Of a stretch of DNA of 13,396 bases, positions 1 through 6,851 are shown in pieces; position 1 is the stretch's first letter, and every line of letters begins with the position of its first letter. The translations under genes and the position numbers were made by a program. The DNA is from B8-G4 sp033720735 (lineage in GTDB: Bacteria; Bacteroidota; Bacteroidia; Chitinophagales; Saprospiraceae), in NCBI GenBank assembly GCA_033720735.1, contig JAWWBX010000095.1, positions 1-13,396 on the forward strand, in the 5' to 3' direction. Below the pieces are notes generated by a model, which worked only from the letters and a program-made list of their open reading frames with translations, searched no databases and was not told the DNA's origin.

Positions 1-32
1 AACAAACCGGGCCACACCTTCATGTGGCCCGG
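1..32 (-). terminator. Intrinsic terminator of the tonB gene
   Basis: A perfect 10-bp stem (CCGGGCCACA at 7-16, TGTGGCCCGG at 23-32) closes a 6-nt loop. Read on the minus strand it is followed by TTTGTT, and it lies 48 bases past the stop codon of the leftward TonB gene. This is the layout of a Rho-independent terminator for that gene. The T tract is short and interrupted, and the window edge hides what follows. Confidence 0.75.
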
Positions 33-79
33 AATGAAATACCGCGAATAAAAGCTCGTTTGCTGATCGGCAGGCAGGT

Positions 80-1039
80 TTACAGCAACTTGAATTTGAT
101 CGGGAGCAGAAACTGCACCCGTACCGGCTGTCCACGCTGTTTGCCCGGGATCCATTTGATCCCTTTTTGTTCCATCAATTTGATCACTCTGATCGCCTCT
201 TCACCGCAGCCGGCACCGACGTCGCGCAAGACCTGGATCTGTTCAATGGAACCGTCGCGGTTGACGACGAACGAGACAACCACGTTGCCCTGGATATTAT
301 TCTCGCGGGCGACGAGGGGATACTCGATATTCGAGTAGATAAACTCAAGCAGCTTTTGATCGGCACATAACTTCTTTTCGGCACTGCTGGCGGCAAGGTC
401 TTCACATCCCGGGAATCGTGGCATTTCCTCCACCACCTTGAAGATCTCTTCGTACTCCTCCGCAGGTGGCGGCGGGGGCGGCGGCGGCGGCGCATCCTCC
501 ACCACTTCCTCAACGACCGGCTCTGGTGCGTCGACCACCGACTCGGCTTCGATCGACTGATCCATAAACTCGAGGTCGTCCTCTTCTTCGAGCACCATTT
601 CATCCGGCACCTCCTGGATCACCGGTGGCGGCGGGGGCGGGGGCGGCGGCGGAGGCTCTGCCGTACGGGGTGGTTCGACGGCAATCTCGTCTTCGAGCAA
701 CAAGGCATCATCAGGAATGTAGACTGCCTCGTCATACGTGGTCCAGTTGACCATCAACAGAATGGTAGCCAGTGTAAAGATCAAACCGACCCGCTTGAAG
801 ATCCCGCTGTATTGGAAGATATCGACCTCCGGGTACTTGCTGCGGGCCCGGACGTGCTGGTCGTGTACGTCTCGATAACGGGCCTTGAGGTTCAGCGCGG
901 AGCGACGCTGCAGTGCGATCCGCCCGCCGATGATGATCGCTACCAGCAATATCACCATGCAGGCGACGGCCAGCAGCAACTGGTTGGAGGAGACGGCGAA
1001 TTGCATATTCATGATAGAAGGTTTTGGCAGTTCTCTCAT
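80..1039 (-). CDS. tonB: Energy transducer TonB (Bacteroidota type) with an extra N-terminal membrane helix
   Basis: TonB carries proton-motive energy from ExbB/ExbD in the inner membrane to TonB-dependent outer-membrane receptors. The 319-aa protein has two predicted membrane helices (about residues 20-40 and 83-100) separated by a basic, presumably cytoplasmic stretch. A periplasmic linker follows with two polyproline runs (11 Pro at 129-139, 9 Pro at 184-192) among acidic segments. The TonB C-terminal domain covers about 205-319 and shows EMPRFPGC, the YPLVARENNIQG stretch, DGSIEQIQVLRDVGAGC and PVRVQFLLPIKFKL. KYPEVDIFQYSGIFKRVGL before helix 2 is the usual start region of Bacteroidota TonB, so helix 1 is an addition. 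C212 and C225 flank a short insert and could form a disulfide. The start fits AGAAGG seven bases upstream; a second Met at residue 10 is possible. No exbB/exbD is visible nearby, so this may be one of several TonB copies. Confidence 0.93.
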   Translation of the reverse strand: MRELPKPSIMNMQFAVSSNQLLLAVACMVILLVAIIIGGRIALQRRSALNLKARYRDVHDQHVRARSKYPEVDIFQYSGIFKRVGLIFTLATILLMVNWTTYDEAVYIPDDALLLEDEIAVEPPRTAEPPPPPPPPPPPVIQEVPDEMVLEEEDDLEFMDQSIEAESVVDAPEPVVEEVVEDAPPPPPPPPPAEEYEEIFKVVEEMPRFPGCEDLAASSAEKKLCADQKLLEFIYSNIEYPLVARENNIQGNVVVSFVVNRDGSIEQIQVLRDVGAGCGEEAIRVIKLMEQKGIKWIPGKQRGQPVRVQFLLPIKFKLL

Positions 1040-1063
1040 AAGTTACCTTCTGCTCCAGCCCGG

Positions 1064-1091
1064 TAAAATGACCGATGTACATCGATCGCAA
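1064..1091 (-). promoter_or_regulatory. Candidate promoter of tonB with a palindrome in the spacer
   Basis: On the minus strand a TTG (1089-1091) lies 17 bases before TCATTTTA (1064-1071), a partial match to the Bacteroidota -33/-7 pair TTG and TAnnTTTG. The spacer contains the perfect 10-bp palindrome GATGTACATC (1074-1083), which could be an operator. The -7 box matches only four of six fixed bases and the spacer is short, so this is a weak call. Confidence 0.28.
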
Positions 1092-1151
1092 TGACCTGCA
1101 TCACTCCCTGACGAAGCAATTGCTTACATTCAGGACCTTGAACTGAATGCT

Positions 1152-2708
1152 ATGCAGATCACAACTTCCACCACGCTCCGACTGTTCCTGATCGGCCTTT
1201 GCTTTACCATCTTCACGACCTCATGTGGTCCGGGTCGTGCTGTACAAGGAGACAGTGACGACGGCCGCATCGAGATCGCCTTCCTGCAGATGAATGACGT
1301 CTATGAGATCAATGGTGTGGAGGGCGGCAAGTCGGGCGGGTTGGCGCGGGTCACACATGTCTATAAGACAATCCGCGAGCGGCACCCGCAGGCGATGCTG
1401 GTGTTGGCCGGTGACTTTCTCAATCCCTCACTGATCGGCACGCTCCGCCATGAAGGTGAACGGATTCGCGGGCGGCAGATGATCGAGGTGCTCAACGCCA
1501 TGGGACTCGACCTCGTGGCGTTCGGCAATCACGAGTTCGACATCAGCGAGGAGGACCTGCAGCAGCGGATCAATGAATCACAATTCGACTGGATCGCAAC
1601 CAATATCCAGCAGATCTGTGGTGACCGGCGCTATCCATTCTACAAGGAGATCAACGGACGCAAAGCATTCATTCCCGGACACCAGCTATATCACTTCCGG
1701 GATGCCGACGGCACTGAACTCAAGCTCGGGATCATCTCCGCAACCCTCGACTCCAATCCCCAGGACTATGTGCATTACTACGACTGGGACAGTTGCGGGC
1801 GCGAGGAAATGGCACTGGTCCGCCCCCGGGCTGACGTGGTCATCGGACTCACCCATCTGGAGATCGAGCAGGACATGGCTTTTGCCGAAGCCATCGACAA
1901 TCTCCCACTGATCATGGGTGGTCACGAGCATGACAACATGATCCACCAGGTGGGCGAAACAGTGATCGCGAAGGCCGACGCGAATGCCAAGACCGTTTAC
2001 CTGCACGTCCTCACGCATGACAAGCGCAGAGGTCAAACGGCGGTGTCCTCGGAACTGATCACGATCGACCAAACCGTGCCGAAGGATCCGGTTGTTGCCG
2101 ACGTGATACAGCGCTGGATCGACATTCTGGATGCCAGCATCCGGCAGACAGTGCCGGATCCTTACGAGGTAGTGTATCGCGCCACGGCACCCCTTGACGG
2201 GCGTGAATCGACCATCCGGCACCGGCAGAGCAACATGGGAGAACTCTTCGCGGCTGGCATGCTGGCAAGCTCGCGCCACGGGGCTGTCGCGGCCATTCTC
2301 AACAGCGGATCGATCCGCATCGACGACCAGATCTCGGGAGATATCACGGCCATCGATATTTTCCGTGCCCTGCCCTTTGGTGGTGCGGTGTTTGACGTCG
2401 AGCTCAAAGGGAGCCTGCTACGCGGTATTCTGGATTACGGTCTGAAAGAAAAAGGGAGCGGCGCATTCCTGCAGTACGCGGAGATCACGCGCGATGGCAA
2501 TGCGTGGGTCGTCGGAGGAGAGCCCCTTGACGATGGCAAGATCTATCTGGTCACCATGAATGACTTCCTCCTGCGCGGCTTTGACATCCCCTTCCTCACT
2601 GAGGACAACGGCGGCATCGTAGCCGTGCACAAGCCCGATCAGGCCGATCAATCCGATCTGCGCACGGATATCCGCAAGGCGATCATCTCGTTTATGAAAG
2701 CACAGTGA
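1152..2708 (+). CDS. Lipoprotein metallophosphatase / 5'-nucleotidase (UshA family)
   Basis: This is a two-domain phosphoesterase of the UshA/5'-nucleotidase family (COG0737), whose members hydrolyse nucleotides, cyclic nucleotides or nucleotide sugars outside the cytoplasm. The N-terminus is a lipoprotein signal with lipobox FTTSC, so C25 is the likely lipidated residue. The calcineurin-like domain runs from about 41 to 300, with NDVYE (D49), AGDFLNPS (D88), FGNHEFD (N126, H127), GLTHLE (H235) and GGHEHD (H258, H260). The C-terminal nucleotide-binding domain (about 335-518) has SNMGELFAAGML, NSGSIR and a DIFRALPFGG stretch, as in the family. In UshA the first metal motif is D-x-H; here it reads D49-V-Y51, so one usual ligand is changed. 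The 518-aa length is normal. The gene diverges from tonB and ends 30 bases before the first PycTM-like gene. Substrate unknown. Confidence 0.9.
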   Translation: MQITTSTTLRLFLIGLCFTIFTTSCGPGRAVQGDSDDGRIEIAFLQMNDVYEINGVEGGKSGGLARVTHVYKTIRERHPQAMLVLAGDFLNPSLIGTLRHEGERIRGRQMIEVLNAMGLDLVAFGNHEFDISEEDLQQRINESQFDWIATNIQQICGDRRYPFYKEINGRKAFIPGHQLYHFRDADGTELKLGIISATLDSNPQDYVHYYDWDSCGREEMALVRPRADVVIGLTHLEIEQDMAFAEAIDNLPLIMGGHEHDNMIHQVGETVIAKADANAKTVYLHVLTHDKRRGQTAVSSELITIDQTVPKDPVVADVIQRWIDILDASIRQTVPDPYEVVYRATAPLDGRESTIRHRQSNMGELFAAGMLASSRHGAVAAILNSGSIRIDDQISGDITAIDIFRALPFGGAVFDVELKGSLLRGILDYGLKEKGSGAFLQYAEITRDGNAWVVGGEPLDDGKIYLVTMNDFLLRGFDIPFLTEDNGGIVAVHKPDQADQSDLRTDIRKAIISFMKAQ

Positions 2709-2723
2709 CTGGTCAAAAAGCCC

Positions 2724-2731
2724 TATCTTAT
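2724..2731 (+). promoter_or_regulatory. Candidate -7 promoter element for PycTM copy 1, near-leaderless
   Basis: TATCTTAT (2724-2731) resembles the TAnnTTTG element of Bacteroidota and ends only seven bases before the ATG at 2739, so a transcript from it would have almost no leader. No clear -33 TTG is visible at the expected distance. The same block with the same spacing stands before the second PycTM copy (12263-12270), which supports a role. The gene could also be read through from the phosphatase gene upstream. Confidence 0.4.
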
Positions 2732-2738
2732 CACGAGC

Positions 2739-3335
2739 ATGACAACTGAACAACAAGAACTGCAGGTTCCTGGTAGCGGTGAGCCGAAGGAAAATAAGAA
2801 AGACAAGGTCTCCCGCGGTCGCGGCAAGGAGACATTGTTCCGCGTAAGCGCCCGCAACCAGATCGAATTGATCGCCATCGCCGACAACAAGGCCAACATC
2901 ATCACCGGGATCAACGTCATTCTGCTCTCACTGATCATTGCCCTGTTCGGATCAGGGTACACCCTGGGAGGCGTACCTGCCATCCAGCTGATTGAGTTGG
3001 TGCTGCCATTCGCCATCCTGATGTCGATGTGTCTGGCCTCGGCCATTTTCGCCGTACTGGCCGCCAAACCCAAATTGATCCGGCCCAAAGGTGAAGCCGG
3101 ACGCAGTATTTTGTTCTTCCACAACTTTTATCAGGAGTCGCTGGCGGAGTATATGGATGAGATGCGTGATCTGCTGCAGAGCCGTGACCGTATCTACGAT
3201 CAAATGATCATCGATATGTACAACAACGGCCTGGTGCTGGAGCGCAAATACCGCCTGCTCAACATCTCCTACGCACTGTTCCTCATCGGGATCATCTGCA
3301 GCGTTTTCGCATTTGTCATCCTGATGCTGTTCTGA
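2739..3335 (+). CDS. Pycsar effector-type membrane protein (PycTM/DUF5706 family), copy 1
   Basis: The 198-aa protein has a charged cytoplasmic-looking N-terminus (1-45), two membrane helices (about 52-73 and 86-108), an amphipathic middle (about 115-172) and a third helix at the end (about 174-198). IADNKANIITGIN before helix 1, and the IYDQMIIDMYNNGLVLERKY stretch before helix 3, match the DUF5706/PycTM family as I know it. In Pycsar anti-phage systems PycTM is the membrane-damaging effector switched on by cCMP or cUMP from a partner cyclase (established for family members). No cyclase gene is next to it here, so the defence role is inference. Residues 30-198 align without gaps to the second copy (12278-12835) at about 51% identity by hand count; only the first 29 residues differ in length and content. 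The 30-base gap after the phosphatase gene permits co-transcription. Confidence 0.78.
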   Translation: MTTEQQELQVPGSGEPKENKKDKVSRGRGKETLFRVSARNQIELIAIADNKANIITGINVILLSLIIALFGSGYTLGGVPAIQLIELVLPFAILMSMCLASAIFAVLAAKPKLIRPKGEAGRSILFFHNFYQESLAEYMDEMRDLLQSRDRIYDQMIIDMYNNGLVLERKYRLLNISYALFLIGIICSVFAFVILMLF

Positions 3336-3345
3336 GGACAGCATC
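3323..3345 (+). terminator. Weak hairpin at the end of PycTM copy 1
   Basis: GATGCTGT (3323-3330) and ACAGCATC (3338-3345) form a perfect 8-bp stem around a 7-nt loop that contains the stop codon of PycTM copy 1. It is followed by GTTTGG, not a clean T run. It may act as a weak terminator or protect the 3' end. It separates this gene from the CBS gene, which starts about 100 bases further on. Confidence 0.4.
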
Positions 3346-3441
3346 GTTTGGCGAACACTTCTTCAAAAAAAGTTGTAATTTAATAAGGGCACGCACCTGG
3401 ACTCCTTTCGTTGTTTCCTCACCTCCAAAATTTTGCGCCGT

Positions 3442-3912
3442 ATGAAAAACTTCCAGCAGAAAACAGCTACCGTGACTCCAAACAAGAAGATGCACGCGGA
3501 GTCTGTGAGAAAATATATGGCGCGCGATCTGATCACGTTTACACCGAACACCGAGATCCACGAAGTGATCAACACTTTGCTCGATCACCGTATTTCTGGG
3601 GCGCCGGTCCTTTCCGAAACCGGAGAACTGGTCGGCCTCATCGATGACAAAGATTGCCTCAACGTACTCATCGACAGCGCCTACTACAACCAGCCGGTCA
3701 GTCGCAATACCGTCAGTCAGTATATGACCAATGTGATGCGCACCATCAGTGTGGACGCCGACCTCGTCGATGTCGCCAACACCTTCGTCAGGACCAACTT
3801 CAAGCGTCTGCTGGTCGTTGATGACGATGGCAAACTGGTCGGGCAAGTGAGTCGTCGCGACATCCTGCGGGCCATCCGCGACATGCGCAGTACCACCTGG
3901 CACGAAGGCTGA
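3442..3912 (+). CDS. Stand-alone two-CBS-domain protein
   Basis: This is a 156-aa protein made almost only of a CBS pair (Bateman module), which usually binds adenine nucleotides and controls a partner enzyme or transporter. CBS1 spans about residues 20-75 (VRKYMARDLITFTPNTEIHE, then RISGAPVLSETGELVGLID). CBS2 spans about 90-148 (VSQYMTNVMRTISVDADL, then FKRLLVVDDDGKLVGQVSRR with RDILRAI). No catalytic or membrane domain is attached. I chose the ATG at 3442; a TTG three codons upstream (3433) is in frame, and the Met at 3490 sits just before the first CBS motif and would also give a full pair. It lies between PycTM copy 1 and an MFS gene, both in the same direction. The AT-rich block near 3362-3383 may hold its promoter, but no good TTG / TAnnTTTG pair was found. 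Partner unknown. Confidence 0.85.
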   Translation: MKNFQQKTATVTPNKKMHAESVRKYMARDLITFTPNTEIHEVINTLLDHRISGAPVLSETGELVGLIDDKDCLNVLIDSAYYNQPVSRNTVSQYMTNVMRTISVDADLVDVANTFVRTNFKRLLVVDDDGKLVGQVSRRDILRAIRDMRSTTWHEG

Positions 3913-3964
3913 CCAGCGCCGGGAAAGAAGCCCAATCTTCGATTTCAATTATTGACTATGTTGC

Positions 3965-5188
3965 ATGCGCATGAAGCGGCGCAAGGCAGCACTCGGATTC
4001 ATTTTCATTACCCTGCTCATCGATGTGACCGGCTTTGGGCTGATCATCCCGGTGATGCCGGAGTTTATCATGGAGCTGACCGGTGCAGATGTGAGCACGG
4101 CGTCGCGCTATGGCGGCTGGCTGCTGTTCTCCTATGCGATCATGCAGTTCCTGTTTGCGCCGGTACTGGGCAATCTCAGCGATCGCTTCGGGCGTCGCCC
4201 CGTACTGCTGCTGTCACTCCTCGGCTTTTCGGTCGACTACCTCGTCCAGGGGTTTGCCCCCACTATCGTCTGGCTGTTCATCGGACGGATCGTTGCCGGG
4301 ATCTGCGGCTCAAGTTTTACGACGGCTTCGGCCTATATCGCTGATGTGAGTCCGCCGGAGGAGCGCGCCAAGAACTTTGGCCTGATCGGCGTAGCCTTCG
4401 GCCTCGGATTCATTCTGGGACCCATGCTGGGGGGATTTCTGGGCGAGTGGGGCATCCGCGTACCGTTCTTTGTCGCCGCAGGTCTCGCCTTGGCCAATGC
4501 CGCCTACGGGTATTTCATCCTGCCTGAATCATTGCCGCCTGAGGACCGCCGGCCGTTTGAACTGCGCCGCGCCAACCCGGTCGGATCACTTCTGCACCTG
4601 CGCAAGTATCCGGCGGTAAAAGGACTGATTGCAACGCTGGTCCTGGTGTACATTGCCGCACATGCTGTACAGAGCAACTGGACATACTTTGCCAAGGAGG
4701 TGTTCGACTGGAGCGAGTGGATGATCGGACTGTCCCTGGGTGTGGTCGGCCTGCTGGTCGGCGCGGTGCAGGGCGGACTGATCCGCGTGGTCAACCCATG
4801 GCTGGGCAATGCCAACTGTATCTATGTTGGTTTGCTCCTCTACAGCCTGGGAATGTTTCTCTTTGCATTTGCCGTTGAGTCCTGGATGATGTTCGCCTTT
4901 CTGGTACCCTATTGTCTCGGCGGGATCGCAGGCCCGGCGTTGCAGGCAACGATCAGTAACCAGGTGCCAGGCAATGAGCAGGGAGAGTTGCAGGGTGCAC
5001 TGACCAGCCTGATCAGCGTTACCTCGATCATCGGTCCACCCCTGATGACCAACCTCTTTGCCTGGTTTACCGACGGCACGGTCGACCTGTATTTCCCGGG
5101 AGTGTCTTTCTTTCTTGGTGGTCTGCTGATGCTCGCCAGTGCATTCTTTGCGTGGCAGACCCTGCGCGGCCGTCAACTGGCATCGTAA
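3965..5188 (+). CDS. TCR/Tet-type MFS drug transporter
   Basis: A 407-aa, twelve-helix major facilitator most like the tetracycline-efflux (TetA) branch of drug:proton antiporters. Helix 1 carries DVTGFGLIIPVMPEF, the counterpart of the TetA stretch with an acidic residue followed by GxGLIxPVxP. Loop 2-3 holds motif A (GNLSDRFGRRPVLLLSLLGF). The helix 4-5 region has RIVAGICGSS ... YIADVSPPEERAKNFGLIG and the GFILGPMLGG motif C of antiporters. Length and layout are normal. Many chromosomal members of this group have no proven link to tetracycline, so resistance should not be assumed. The start at 3965 is followed by a second in-frame ATG at 3971. The gene converges on the carbonic anhydrase gene, with a shared terminator between them. 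Confidence 0.9.
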   Translation: MRMKRRKAALGFIFITLLIDVTGFGLIIPVMPEFIMELTGADVSTASRYGGWLLFSYAIMQFLFAPVLGNLSDRFGRRPVLLLSLLGFSVDYLVQGFAPTIVWLFIGRIVAGICGSSFTTASAYIADVSPPEERAKNFGLIGVAFGLGFILGPMLGGFLGEWGIRVPFFVAAGLALANAAYGYFILPESLPPEDRRPFELRRANPVGSLLHLRKYPAVKGLIATLVLVYIAAHAVQSNWTYFAKEVFDWSEWMIGLSLGVVGLLVGAVQGGLIRVVNPWLGNANCIYVGLLLYSLGMFLFAFAVESWMMFAFLVPYCLGGIAGPALQATISNQVPGNEQGELQGALTSLISVTSIIGPPLMTNLFAWFTDGTVDLYFPGVSFFLGGLLMLASAFFAWQTLRGRQLAS

Positions 5189-5220
5189 AAAAACTGCCTG
5201 CGACCATTGGCCGCAGGCAG
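5187..5220 (-). terminator. Terminator between convergent MFS and carbonic anhydrase genes
   Basis: CTGCCTGCG (5194-5202) and CGCAGGCAG (5212-5220) form a perfect 9-bp stem. Read leftward, the hairpin is followed by seven T (the A run at 5187-5193, which overlaps the MFS stop codon), giving a canonical Rho-independent terminator for the carbonic anhydrase gene. Rightward it is followed only by TGATATTC, so it would end MFS transcripts less efficiently. Confidence 0.85.
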
Positions 5221-5248
5221 TGATATTCAGTGGGGGGATTGAGAAAGT

Positions 5249-5989
5249 TTATGGCATAAAGGTCACTTGCCCCGTATCCAGGTCGTACACGGCACCCACA
5301 ATGCGGATCTCACCGGCATCTTCCATCTCCTTGAGGATGGGGCTTTGCGTGCGGATCTGCGCAATGGTATTTTCTACGTTCTTCTCGCAGACCATCTGGA
5401 CAAACTCAGCATTGCCGGCTGTACGGTCCCCTGGATAATCGACAGCCTCGACAGCCGGACGGATTTTTGCCAGCATTGGCGTGATATTTCCAAGCTTGAC
5501 ATCAGCGATGGCTGATTTGACTGCTCCGCAACTTTCGTGGCCCATCACGACGATCAGTTTGGAGCCAGACACCTTGCATGCAAATTCCATACTTCCCAGG
5601 ATGTCCTCGTTGACAAAATTGCCGGCCACCCGGGCCACGAACAGATCGCCAATTCCCTTGTCGAAGACATACTCCACCGGTACACGGCTGTCAACACAGG
5701 AAAGGACAATGGCACTGGGAAACTGACCTGCAGCACCTTGACGCACCTGTCCGGGCAGATCGCGGGGGGTGAGTGCATTCCGGACGTAGTTGTCATTACC
5801 TTCGGCCAGCAATTCCATCACGCCCTCGGGCGTCAGGGCCTGCTGATCTTCCTGGCTCATGACATCTCCATACATTTCCACCGCTGTTTGTTCCGGCCCA
5901 GTCGCCTCGGATTCAGGTTCGGTCCATGCACAGGATGACAAAAAGGCTGCCGCCATCAATGGGAAGAGAAGAAAAAGTGTGTGTTTCAT
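5249..5989 (-). CDS. Lipoprotein beta-carbonic anhydrase
   Basis: Beta-class carbonic anhydrase, a zinc enzyme that interconverts CO2 and bicarbonate. The catalytic domain (about residues 52-246) shows the family signatures: LSCVDSR (zinc ligand C98, catalytic D100/R102 pair), the DLFVARVAGNFVNEDILGS stretch, and MGHESCGAVKSA (zinc ligands H151 and C154). A lipoprotein signal precedes it: a hydrophobic run with lipobox LSSC, so C20 is the likely lipid anchor, followed by an acidic linker. The enzyme should therefore sit in the periplasm or on a membrane face rather than in the cytoplasm, where most bacterial beta enzymes work. It lies 64 bases downstream of the glutathione peroxidase gene on the same strand and may be read from there as well as from its own candidate promoter. 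It could supply or trap bicarbonate at the cell envelope (inference). Confidence 0.93.
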   Translation of the reverse strand: MKHTLFLLFPLMAAAFLSSCAWTEPESEATGPEQTAVEMYGDVMSQEDQQALTPEGVMELLAEGNDNYVRNALTPRDLPGQVRQGAAGQFPSAIVLSCVDSRVPVEYVFDKGIGDLFVARVAGNFVNEDILGSMEFACKVSGSKLIVVMGHESCGAVKSAIADVKLGNITPMLAKIRPAVEAVDYPGDRTAGNAEFVQMVCEKNVENTIAQIRTQSPILKEMEDAGEIRIVGAVYDLDTGQVTFMP

Positions 5990-6005
5990 ATCAGTTGAAA
6001 TTGGT

Positions 6006-6035
6006 CAAAGAATCAAACGCATCGCGCGTTGGCAA
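6006..6035 (-). promoter_or_regulatory. Candidate promoter of the carbonic anhydrase gene
   Basis: On the minus strand TTG (6033-6035) lies 19 bases before ATTCTTTG (6006-6013), which keeps the TTTG half of the Bacteroidota -7 consensus TAnnTTTG. The transcript would start about 10 bases before the ATG at 5989. The spacer contains an inverted repeat, AACGC / GCGTT with a 5-nt gap (6016-6030), that could be a protein-binding site. The missing TA keeps confidence modest. Confidence 0.38.
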
Positions 6036-6053
6036 ACAGGGTAATGGTATCGG

Positions 6054-6551
6054 TTACACTTCAGCACCAGAACGGTCAAGGATTTCGGCGAGATAGGCTC
6101 CGATCTTTTCCGGTGTGTCGGTCGGTGCAAAGCGTTTGAGGGGTTCGCCCTCCGGGCTGATCAGAAACTTGGTGAAATTCCATTTGATGGCTCCCCCGAG
6201 CAGCCCCGGAAGCGCCTTCTTGAGATACCGGAACATTGGGTGCGCACCACTTCCATTCACTTCGATCTTTTCAAACATGGGAAACGTCACCCCGTAGTTG
6301 ATCTCACAGAATTGAGCGATCTCATCAGCCTCACCAGGCTCCTGCCCGCCAAACTGATTGCAGGGAAAGCCAAGCACGACCAGGTTTTCAGCACGGGTCT
6401 GATAGAGTGCTTCCAGGCCGGCATATTGCCCGGTGAAACCGCACTGGCTGGCAGTATTGACGATGAGCACGTACTTGCCGCGGAATGTTTCCATCCGCAC
6501 CGGGTCACCACCTCCCAACGGCACGGCTGTGTACTGATAGAATGCTTGCAT
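6054..6551 (-). CDS. Glutathione peroxidase family protein (Cys type)
   Basis: A thioredoxin-fold peroxidase of the glutathione peroxidase/BtuE family, which reduces hydrogen peroxide or lipid hydroperoxides, often with thioredoxin as the donor. The 165-aa sequence has the three family signatures: LIVNTASQCGFTGQY with peroxidatic Cys C37 in place of selenocysteine, VVLGFPCNQFGGQEPG with Q70, and IKWNFTKFLI with W124 and N125. C82 in FCEINYGVTFPMF is a candidate resolving Cys. No signal peptide is seen, so it is probably cytoplasmic. Its ATG lies one base after the TGA of the upstream 53-aa gene, which suggests translational coupling. Confidence 0.93.
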   Translation of the reverse strand: MQAFYQYTAVPLGGGDPVRMETFRGKYVLIVNTASQCGFTGQYAGLEALYQTRAENLVVLGFPCNQFGGQEPGEADEIAQFCEINYGVTFPMFEKIEVNGSGAHPMFRYLKKALPGLLGGAIKWNFTKFLISPEGEPLKRFAPTDTPEKIGAYLAEILDRSGAEV

Positions 6552-6552
6552 A

Positions 6553-6714
6553 TCAGGCGTTATTCAATTGATCCTCAAGACGCTCGATCTCTTCCATGAG
6601 GCGTGCATAGGCCCGCAGATCACCAGATCGTTGTACATCGCGGGCACGCTCCTGCTTCCTGGCAATTTCCTTTTCCAGCTGCCTGGCAGGATTCTTTTTG
6701 AATATTCCGAACAT
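6553..6714 (-). CDS. Small DUF6435/Lacal_2735-type protein
   Basis: A 53-aa ORF beginning MFGIFKKNPARQLEKEIARK, followed by a charged, probably helical stretch containing QRSGDLRAYARLMEEIERLE. The opening MFGxFKK-x-P, the Lys/Glu-rich helix and the RSGDLRAYARL motif match the short DUF6435/Lacal_2735-type proteins that I recall from many marine Gammaproteobacteria and Bacteroidota. Their function is unknown. It is the first gene of a leftward group, with its TGA one base before the ATG of the glutathione peroxidase gene, so a link to peroxide stress is plausible but only inferred. A run of A lies directly upstream of its start, where a Shine-Dalgarno sequence would be expected. Confidence 0.82.
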   Translation of the reverse strand: MFGIFKKNPARQLEKEIARKQERARDVQRSGDLRAYARLMEEIERLEDQLNNA

Positions 6715-6822
6715 CTTTTTTTGTTTAATGAATAAAGTTAATGGTTAAACATGACAGGGGCCAGTAAGTTCAGGTCCTGGCGAAAAATGTCTGCCATGAC
6801 AAGCCTCCGGGCGGCCTCTCTC

Positions 6823-6851
6823 CAAAGATATTGTGGAAGCCCCCTTGACAA
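6823..6851 (-). promoter_or_regulatory. Promoter for the DUF6435-glutathione peroxidase group
   Basis: On the minus strand TTG (6849-6851) is followed after 18 bases by TATCTTTG (6823-6830), an exact match to the Bacteroidota -7 consensus TAnnTTTG. Transcription should begin near 6816-6818, giving a leader of about 100 bases before the small gene at 6714. The -33 box touches that of a rightward promoter (TTG at 6845-6847), so the two are back to back. Confidence 0.65.

Noticed and set aside
2739..3912. A complete Pycsar or CBASS defence operon
   Set aside because: Neither a pyrimidine cyclase (PycC type) nor a CD-NTase motif was found on either strand near the PycTM copies. The CBS protein is not a cyclase.
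3965..5188. Tetracycline resistance gene
   Set aside because: The protein belongs to the TetA-like branch of MFS transporters, but many chromosomal members have other or unknown substrates. There is no tetR neighbour or mobile element.
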